Assembly: GCF_000003815.2 (NCBI RefSeq)
Contig: NC_049992.1
Coordinates: 6,902,558-6,966,557, forward strand
Source: Branchiostoma floridae
Taxonomy: Eukaryota > Chordata > Leptocardii > Amphioxiformes > Branchiostomatidae
Length of the DNA: 64,000 bases
Reading direction: 5' to 3'
Part shown: positions 55,256 to 64,000 of the stretch, in pieces
Layout of the letters: each line of letters opens with the position of its first letter
Position numbering within the stretch: the first letter of the stretch is position 1
The notes under the pieces: model-generated
Database searches by the model: none
Seen by the model: the letters and a program-made list of their open reading frames with translations, nothing else
What the model was told of the DNA's origin: nothing
Position numbers and translations under genes: made by a program

Positions 55256-55597
55256 CCAGGTTAGGGCGAGTTCTCAGGGGGTAGAGACGCAGACAACTCC
55301 GCAGTACAAACATCCTTAAGTCGTCAGCCCTTTCTTTAGGACAACCAACACTCGGAGACTTTAACGAACCACGCAGTGGCATTAAAAAACCCGCTCAAGT
55401 ACCACAGGGTTGTGTTTTATTGAACACTGATTTGCATGCTAATTCAAACTTGGGCACGAGGGAGCAGGCACCTTCCGAGACAACAGCCGTTGTCATCATG
55501 TCCTGTCCAGTGGAAACCCGTGCACACGATGAGCACACGGCAGGTTTCACCATCGTGCACAAACGTAGGAACTCGTGGAAATCTGCCTTTTTTTGCA

Positions 55598-55915
55598 GTG
55601 GACGGTGGTTTCCAACATCAAGATTGTGAGAATATTGCAATTTGAAACCAGCGTCCATATGGGTTACCCCATGGACCAGCGTGAACCAGCGTTAACACTA
55701 GTTCACCTTTATTCGTTGGGTAACCTATATTCGATGCAGGGTAATAACAGGGTATTGGGGATATCATGTCGACGGACGTTGGTTTCAAATTGCAATATTT
55801 TCATCAGGATATTGCAGTTTAAAACTACCACCTGTCGACTTGATGTGCCTAAATACCCTGTTTTGTAAAACAACGGATATAGGTTACCCCGCCTATAAAG
55901 GTGGAGCAGCGCTAC
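55598..55915. mobile_element. MITE, GTTCACCTTTATCC ends, copy 5 plus adjoining half copy
   Basis: A full copy occupies about 55694-55915 (aacactagttcaccttt to ggtggagcagcgctac). Directly before it, 55598-55693 is the right half of another copy (gaatattgcaatttgaaacc to gaaccagcgtt), suggesting nested or tandem insertion. Confidence 0.65.
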
Positions 55916-56694
55916 ATCTTGGTGCGGGGAGTACAATCTTTTGGATGGCAAGCCGTCAGTTCTGCGTTCTAAAAACTCTAAACATGATGAGAAAGTATCT
56001 TTCAGAGTCTTCCTTTCGACAGCTTAACCTAAATACGAACTGGTGCATTACACCATCAGGCAGTTTTCTTCGACATAAAATGTGAGACTGTGTTGTAGAG
56101 TCAACAGAAATTGTTGTAAACAAAACATAACATTGCACTTAGCGTGATGAAAAACTACTACTCTATGTACAATACTACTGAATGCATACGGTATATGATA
56201 AACTAGTGTACACAACGTAGCATTCTAAATGTAGAGCAATTATTACTGACGACACGTTTGGGAGATGCTTAGAGCTCTTCAAGCACGGAGAACGTTTGTT
56301 ACAGCACAAAGCAGCGATAAAGAAAAGCTTTGATCGGATTATGTGCTCACCCACATTAAATATTGATCAAGTTCCTACCGCCGGGACTTGTGCACTCCCA
56401 AATATAACGAACCCCTCTACTTATTAACAACTCCAGATGTTTATCTCCCAGCTCTAATGAAGTCAAACACTCTCAGCAGATCTAATAACACTCACCCGGG
56501 CAAGCCTTTGAAAAATGCAGCACATAATTAGTTTTCCTTTTTGCCTCGTTATCTATAGATATGATCGACTTAAGTTTCTTGGGCGTCCCTTAATAACTCT
56601 GAAAGTGGTGAGAGGAAAGAAGAGAGGCTTATTTTGTGAGTTATTGAAATGAAATCACGGCTTGATGCATGGGATATGTGTTTTATTAATAAAT

Positions 56695-57060
56695 GGGCTG
56701 CGATAACGTTCAATACGGGTATTACAGACCGGGTGATAACTTTCCGTATATCACACAGACTTCGAAGTTGTATCACACGGGCTTCCATCGAATAATTCGA
56801 ACGCAAGACGCGCACACACACACAGTGCAGCGCTGCGAAAAATTCGAATACAAGATTCGGACGTTTGGGATCGCTGCTGTTACCATTTTTGTTCGATGAT
56901 ACCAAATTTTCTCAACTTCTGGCGTATTTTGCAACATAGTATGTATTTTCTCGGGTGGGTATAACATAAATTTCGGCCGTCTTGCGCTCCTACTCGCGGT
57001 GGGGCTGGTAATACGAGGGATACGAAATGCACCATGTTGTATTCTACATTTACGTACACT
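56695..57060. mobile_element. Dispersed ~350-bp repeat, copy 2
   Basis: Same order of segments as 39565-39915: gttcaatacgggt, gggtgataacttt, gtatcacacgggcttcc, caaattttctcaacttctgg, and cgagggatacgaaatgc..gtattctac. Divergence is considerable, so both are old copies. Confidence 0.6.
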
Positions 57061-59519
57061 GTAGCAAAATTGCCTTGTCTGTTGTAGAGCGGTAATAAAA
57101 AAAACATATCAGCAAAAATCTTTGTGTATCATGTCAGACTTTGTCGCCATTTCGTCTTGGCTACAGTATTTTCATTACTTCTCGGAGTTAGTAAGTGCCT
57201 GTATTTACTGATTGCTCACGCAGATAACATACGGGATGCTGTCTTTTACGATAAGTACTGCAATCATGTCTAAGATAATGACATGATTTATAACTAGTAC
57301 TTTCGGAACTACTTCAGCTCTTTACAATTTAGAATTTCCCTTACTCAGGTGACTTAAGGCCTGTGACACGCGTGTAGCTATGTTAAAACTCTTAAATGTT
57401 CATAACTTTTTTTCGCGAAGTCGTATCAAGATAAAACTTCACACACTGCTTGAATTGTTTTAAGTGTACTAAACACTTTTAGTGTGCCCCATACATAGTA
57501 CTAGTAAGTTCCTGTTTTCGCAATGTAACGTTACATTATGAAATTGGACCGTTCTGAAAACTTGGCGGTCCCGCAGGTCACCTGAGCTTACGGAGTGGTT
57601 CGAAATTCATGTTCGGTTCCATCACCCTGGTAACCTTGCGGAGCCGCGCCCCTTTTGCCGCCCCGGCGAGCTCCATCGAATCACAGGCCTTAAGTTACCC
57701 GAGTATGAAGAAACTTAACGTGACCTGAAATAAGATACATGTACATACGCCATTAATATGTTCCATATCGCTGAACATTTGGAAGTTGTTCAAATTAGTA
57801 ATGTTATATTCTATAGTAGCCTGTACTGTATGCATACAAAAGCACTTGACCGACAGTATATAACTCGCGAGTTACGCAATTGGTTCACTTCAAACTTAAA
57901 GCAATTTCATCTCTTATCAAAGCTGAAACCCCTTTCAACAATTTGTGTAATAAATGTTTTAAATGTCTTCATCGTGTATTTTCATTTGATACATTTCTGG
58001 AGAGCAATAAATTCTTCTAACTTATATGCTTATCTCGGTCAAATTTTGTAGACATTAGTCTTTGAGCGATTCAGCCTTTAGTGCCAATTTGAGCCATATT
58101 TTTAGTCTGTTTGACATAGAAACCTGTGACGTAATTGCCGGGTCAAAGGTTGTTGGAAGTCTGTACCGAACCCCGTCTCAGCCCAACAACCTTCCATGAA
58201 CAGAGACGGGGGCCGACACAAACTTCCAATCACCTTTGACCCGGTTCTTACGTCACACCGGAAAGGGACGTGCACTGTGCGTAAAGGTTCTTACTTTATC
58301 CTGAAAAACATGACATGGCTGGCCGATAACTTTGTGGAGACCCAATGCTTGTGTTGTAGTAGATTCGAATCATTTTCCAAAAGAGTAATAGTTTATTCCC
58401 GTGTCATCCATAGCCACTAAGACCCCCATTCCTTCTTCAATGCCGCTCGTTTGGTCCCCGATGGTTAATCGAAATTACTAGTACTAGAATAGCATAAAAT
58501 AGCGGATTCTGCTATATATGATATACAATGTAATTTTACCAGAACATCCTTTCACTATCCGAGAGCAAAGTGCCGCGTGACCAGTGCTTGATATATCTGT
58601 TGGGCGAAGATTCCTCAGATGCTATTGTCAGCTCCATGCAACCATTCAGTATTTCTTTCACGTCCGTTTCGCAACACTGGAAGCGCTGTAAGCCTAAATG
58701 TCTCCGTTTATTTTGATGGATGGGGTATTCAGACAACAGGCCTGTGGACTCGAGATGTTAAAGAAAATCGAATAAGAGCTATTACGGTGGAACATTAGAT
58801 ATATGATCGCGGAAGGTTTTCTCGCTTACGCTTGGCAGATCACTCATGTTTGGGAGGGAAAGTGCACCTCGTGACTGCCTGACTTTTAGAGCCAGTTTGC
58901 ACGCGCTATCCGGAAAGGTCATCTAGATAAGTACAACATGTTTATAGCAAACATTAAGAGATAATCCATGCCTCATGTCAAACCATGTACTTATGCGTTA
59001 GCGACACATTCGGCTACATATCTTGTATCCCTCCGACCATAACTGCAGCGTGTTCAGCAATGGTCTTAATCCGTTATTGGCGCTTCAAAGTAGGTTAGAG
59101 CTTTTAGCCTCGGTCGTTACAGCCATTGACAGTTACGAGCCGTGTCGCAGTTCCACTGACTGTAACCTATTCGGTTAATGTCAGGTCATTGCGGGACCGT
59201 CCTCGGGGAATGGTAACGTAGGATTAAAGAGCCGGAACCGTGTGATGGCGCCGGGGGTGACAGCTAACTGCCGCCCTGGCATTTGCCATGACACCGGCAT
59301 CTTGTCTGTCATCTATGTCCTATCACTCAAGATCTCTTTTACGTGTGACCTAGAGACGCTGGGAATTTTATTAGGACGGCCCTGGAGTCACCCCCATCAC
59401 GATACGGGCGATTTGAAGAGGAAGACCGCAATTTAGAACCTATCTAGGTGTCGCCAAGGGTAGAGAAGGTGAAAGAGAGTGACCATGTGTAAATAACTAA
59501 ATATCGCCTCATTGTAGCT

Positions 59520-59610
59520 GCTGTAGCGTAGCACCCAACAAAGTAGATTGTATAGAGATAGCACACATGTGTGGCCCTAGGACAATAGAAGCGGAGATTG
59601 GTGACACCTT
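59520..59610 (+). mobile_element. SINE tail fragment
   Basis: acatgtgtggccctaggacaatagaagcggagatt aligns with the SINE body at 3525-3565. No tRNA head is seen. Confidence 0.35.
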
Positions 59611-61502
59611 AAACACTGGATAAACACATAATGATTTGTATAGAAGACATTGTCATGTTTTTATTGAATGCTAGCAATTATATTCACTTTTCCGACCGAT
59701 GAATCATCAAAATCATCTTTGAGTACTTTAATCCCCAAACAACGCAAAGACAATTGATTATCATAAACGGGGATCTTCTTGGACTAACATTAATACGATA
59801 CAAAGTAGATTATCCCCAGTAGTCGAACACTCAGCATCTGTCATAGGCGTAGAAGGTAAGAACCCGAAAAGCATGGCTAGACTGACAAGAACCCATCCAC
59901 AACCTCCTTATCAACGGAACATCTGAGAACAACCACTTCAAGCATTTACGGCTGGATATTGTGTTGTATTCAATAATGCAGCAAACTGCCCACTCAATAG
60001 CAAATTTATACCTATATCGACTTAAACAGTGATCTTCCTTCTGGTGTGTGGTTCAACCATAATGCAATTTGGAAGCAAACGCGAAGAGATTTGACGGCAC
60101 GCCTGCCCTTCCTCCTTCATGTTTCCTGCATACTTCGTCCAACATAGTCAATAATCCATTGGAAAACGTCTTAGGAAAAGCACATTTGACAATGCCGCAC
60201 TGTACACAGTTACGACCGGACACAGTGCCTTCGAAATCGCAGCAATTTGTCGGACTTTATTTGTGGGACTTATCTTTATTGAATCTGCAATAATTGTTCC
60301 TTTGGTGAAGTTAGATATATTGAAAAGTTATTGGTGTTTCAAGGGGAGACAGGATTGACAGGATGCCCTTTTCTATCGGTTCCGTGTCCATCAACTGAAC
60401 TTGACCAGGCATCAACGTACGTAATGGTTTTAACATTGGCAGTTCGGTTACAGCCGCCAACAATGAAGACAAAGGAGCAAATAATCAACTTCGGTACCTA
60501 ATGAAGAGAACTCCACCACAATTGCCGACCAAAAATCATCATTACGAAAGTGTTTGGGGACTAGTTATGCTGATCTTTGCTAATCTAATGACTGCCTCGC
60601 AACCCCCGATGGTTGAGAAGAAGCGCTCATCAGCACTAATGTTGTCTTATATATCATACACAGCCTTTAAGCTGAGCTGAACGCAATTACTCTCCCTCTC
60701 CCGTCTGCCAGTGCTTACTGTGCCATATGGCGTGCCCAATACTCCCGTAAAATGTCAAGCAGAACACCGAGTCGATGCTATTATCGAGGAGTACTCGCTG
60801 AGAGAAAGGGACTCTCCCGTCGTTGATGGAGCTTGACTTAGTCAACGGTTAAAATCGATGGCAGGGCCTTGGTCGTGATCTTATTTGTACGGGCGTGTAA
60901 TGCAGTTTCTGGCTCGTAAGAGTGGTTAGCTACGTATATATATCCATATATACATCGATATATATATACATCGTGACCAAATTCCTTTTGGCTGGAGTAT
61001 CTTCAGTTCTTATTTTAATGTACAATCCATATGACGTTAAATCATCGGATATCATTAAAAGGGTTTTCATGTCTTTCTAAACTTACATTATCGACGTTTT
61101 CGTTTCCGTCGGTTCGGCTGAAATGGAAATAGTGTCTGGCGATATCTTACAAGTTTGACACTTCATTCATTTAACCTGGGGCCATTGACCTCCGTCTAAA
61201 GTTGTTTTGGAAGTGCAGTTTGAAACTACACGCATAATGAACAGAAGAAACGTAAGGTAATGGCAACAAGACTACCAGTATGCTACCTAAACTTATAAAG
61301 AGTATTTCTGATTTTACTGAACATATGTTATATTATATTAGTATGTATAGTATATTTCTCTAAGCTTGGCTAGTTTATTCCTTTGCATAATGTACCTGGG
61401 ATATTCTATTTAGATTTTTCCTCTTGTTTTTACAGGGGAAGTTTACGCTCCTAAGCTCGAAGGTCAAAAAGTACTATAGGTCCGTCTAGAAAGAATTAAA
61501 AA

Positions 61503-61607
61503 AACAGAAGGGGGTGCAACAACAGAAGGGGATGCAACAACAGAAGGGGGTGCAACAACAGAAGGGGTGCAACAACAGAAGAGGGTGCAACAACAGAAGA
61601 GGGTGCG
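61503..61607. repeat. ~18-bp purine-rich tandem repeat
   Basis: Six units of acagaagggggtgcaaca with small variants. The open frame on the minus strand is a by-product. Confidence 0.85.
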
Positions 61608-64000
61608 CCAAATTGCTTTACTGTAACCTAAAACCTTGGCATTGAACGTAGTAAGACTAACAGTAGTTCTGAGTTGACGTGCTTTGAACAAATCGAAGAT
61701 AATGAGGTCTAAGCAACCTTACAGATTCCCATAGATCACTCGCCACGTACCCTCCCAACTCGATCTAGACAATCAGACGACATCTATTCAGATTTCCCTC
61801 GAGTTGGTCCGCAATTCCCTCAGAAAATCCCTTCTTCGCGTGAGTTAGAAATTCCCTGAAACTAAATTACAAGATTATACATCCCCAAGCAGGAAGGGTC
61901 AGGTTTATCTTTTGTGGAATTGGTCGCCGGAATGAGTTAGTTTAGTTCTCGGAGAACTTTGCGACCACGCCGCGTGTGTGAGATCCCCTGGCCGTGAGTT
62001 CCAATTATTCTGGCGGATCCATGGGATGAACGTCAAGCTGATGCCACAGACGGACACGCTGAGTCACGTTTACCGCGGAATTGGGAACTAATTATGGAAA
62101 ATTTGCCGAGTTACTGCGACGCAAACGACGTTAGAGGAATGACGCTCGCTTCGCGTGAGTGATTCAACGTCGAGCGACGGTTTTTTGTCTCGAGTGTTCG
62201 TGCGATAAGTCCTACTGAGAGGACATGTCTGAATTTGTTTGCGTGTAAAAGGAACATAGGTTTAAATCACGGACTCCAGTAATTCATTCTGATGCGGGCA
62301 AGCGGCGTAGTTCACTCTCAGCGACAGGAATAAATGAAGTGAACTGAAAGGGGCATTCCACTTCACACGGGAGTGTTACAAAACTAATTTCAGGATTGCT
62401 AAGAAATCTCGCCTTGTTATGTGTTCTTTGGTATCTTGCGATCTTTGCTATCTGAGCAATTGGCCTTCTCGGTATGCTTAGCGATCCACATTTATTCCGA
62501 AAAAATGCACGATAAACAAAGTGTCTATGCGTATAGGGAATGCATGGATAGGGTCTGCATGGGTTTAGTGAGTGTCATATTGTTTTACAAAACGCACATC
62601 GCGCACATGTGAAATCCACAAAATTTGGCTGATTATGTATTCATTGACAAGTTATCTATTGAAAAGTCTTCTTGAAGTGGCATCGCTGATTGGTAGTTCA
62701 TACACGTGTGTTCAGAAACTCTTTCTACGTAAATTTTTGCAGTAATGAAAAAAAACTACCTGAGGCAGAGTGATTTTATGATTGTGGGAACACCTTCTCC
62801 CTTATAATGTACTCGGCCAAAATAATTCTCAATTTTTTTGCCTTCTTATCCAATTGTTTCGTGAGACTCGTGTTCTCGTGCTATTCGAGTCCTAAATACA
62901 TGCTATTATAACGCTAGCATCAAACGGTATGCACTTCGAGCAGAATAATCATGTAATTTTACGAGAACTTCCTCTCGTTTATACTGGCCGAAAAAAAAAA
63001 TTATTCCAATCTTGTCCTACTGTGGAGCTATTATGAGAGTCTATAACCGTCTTCTGTTTATGCTATTCGAGTCCATCTTGCATGATAACCTGATCATACG
63101 CTGCCTTACGCTTCATACCGAATGATTAGGTGATTACGATGACGTCTCGCTGGCAACCGTCTCCTGTGTTCTTCATAAGCTCCAAAATAAAGCCGCCACC
63201 AATTCCGATTGATTTCCATGTATGAAGGGCGGTGAAGGATAAGTAGGTATAAATTATTGATTAGGCTTCGAATATCTGATAATCTTTTGTCAGATGGAAG
63301 AACGGGGAAAGAAACGAACGCGAGTCAAAAAATCTAGAAGGCGTGGTCTTCGGCTTTGCGTCCAATATGTGGTGAAGAATTGGATAGAAGGAAGGCAGGG
63401 TAAAGATTTTCATTTCTATGCTGCAATCGAGACCATTATTCGCAAAATACGTTCTGCTGGTAAACCGTCATACTCTTTGGAGTACCAAAATGACATGAAA
63501 GCATAGGAATGTGTCCAAAAGAGGCAAAGATGTTTCCACTACCATTCCAGTAATGTATAATCCTAGGATACCCCAATGTTACTCTCTGCATCGACAGGTG
63601 AAATGTGGAAGTCAGATAATGGGGAGCGAGTAAGGCCACATCAAAATGGCATAAACCTTTTTCCCAGTTAATGAAGTTCCTAGGTTGTAGGACATTATAC
63701 ACTGATAAACAGTGTGGATGCACATTACAGGAGGAGTTTTGACAGCAATGGTACATCTTCATGCCCCTATAATGTGACAAAGAGCACGTTCTGGTAAAAC
63801 AAATAGGACAAAGTCTGAGTACTGATGATGATGCTACAGTGGGCCCGTAGCTGATTCTGTAAGTAACATCGTGATGCAGTCGCGTCACATCTACATTACT
63901 GCACTTTGTGTCCTACCTACAGTAAAAGGCTATAAACCGATAGGGTTCGTAGTTGGAGTCGATGTTTAATGGATACCTGTACTGAGGTCGACCTAAATGT

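Larger units (their letters stand above)
55916..64000. other. No gene recognised; scattered repeats
   Basis: Contains the ~350-bp repeat (56695), a solitary relative of the 172-bp repeat (58140-58260), a SINE tail (59520), a TA-rich tract (60940-60980) and an 18-bp tandem repeat (61503). The signal-peptide exon of gene B should lie upstream of 53557 and may be here, but no candidate with the right phase and a hydrophobic core was found. Confidence 0.35.

Noticed and set aside
56470-56530. MCCIFQRLAR with a GTGAGT donor as signal exon of gene B
   Set aside because: Phase 0 at the donor and no hydrophobic core.

Overview
The window looks like nuclear DNA of an invertebrate deuterostome, most likely an amphioxus (Branchiostoma-type cephalochordate). 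The reasons are intron-rich genes with metazoan splice sites, immunoglobulin-superfamily (IgSF) receptor exons, a very dense population of short inverted-repeat transposons (MITEs), tRNA-derived SINEs and LINE tails, long (GTGA)n and (TC)n microsatellites, and vertebrate-type TTAGGG repeats. The species call is an inference; no sequence search was run. Four runs of N (3309-3408, 11520-11729, 20068-20167, 20574-20673) mark assembly gaps.

Layout. Bases 1-30,200 hold almost no recognisable coding sequence. They contain a 77-bp satellite (1650-2342), SINE and MITE fragments, GTGA and TC microsatellites (9.6-11.9 kb), a degenerate ~187-bp tandem repeat (10.44-10.95 kb), a ~172-bp tandem array (14.05-14.73 kb), a fold-back element (15.8-16.7 kb), two LINE pol C-terminal fragments (19.3 and 23.6 kb) and several repeated MITE families. 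Bases 30,203-36,606 are gene A and 47,931-53,557 are gene B, both on the minus strand. The 11 kb between them and the 10 kb beyond gene B are again repeat-rich, with no convincing gene.

The main content is the tandem gene pair. Both encode the same unusual type I membrane protein: a V-type Ig domain without the canonical cysteines (CD2/CEACAM/HEPACAM style), a C2-type Ig domain, an I/C2-type Ig domain, one transmembrane helix, a basic cytoplasmic stretch with YYNM and PPPY motifs, a 23-residue basic linker, and a C-terminal SH3 domain. Each part is one exon, every internal boundary is phase 1, and exon lengths match between the two genes (351/348, 294/297, 279/279, 237/237, 69/69). Ectodomains have diverged strongly, whereas the cytoplasmic YYNM and SH3 segments contain blocks of 44 and 95 identical nucleotides. 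A receptor with an Ig ectodomain, phosphotyrosine-type motifs and its own SH3 adaptor domain in one chain is the best candidate here for an undescribed recognition and signalling system. Its ligand and role cannot be read from the sequence.

The signal-peptide exon of gene B was not found. A weak candidate for gene A lies 8 kb upstream at 44671-44722. Intron insertions, including a LINE tail that stays in frame with the third Ig exon of gene B and a TTAA-flanked MITE 27 bp from a splice donor, show that this locus is being actively remodelled by mobile elements.
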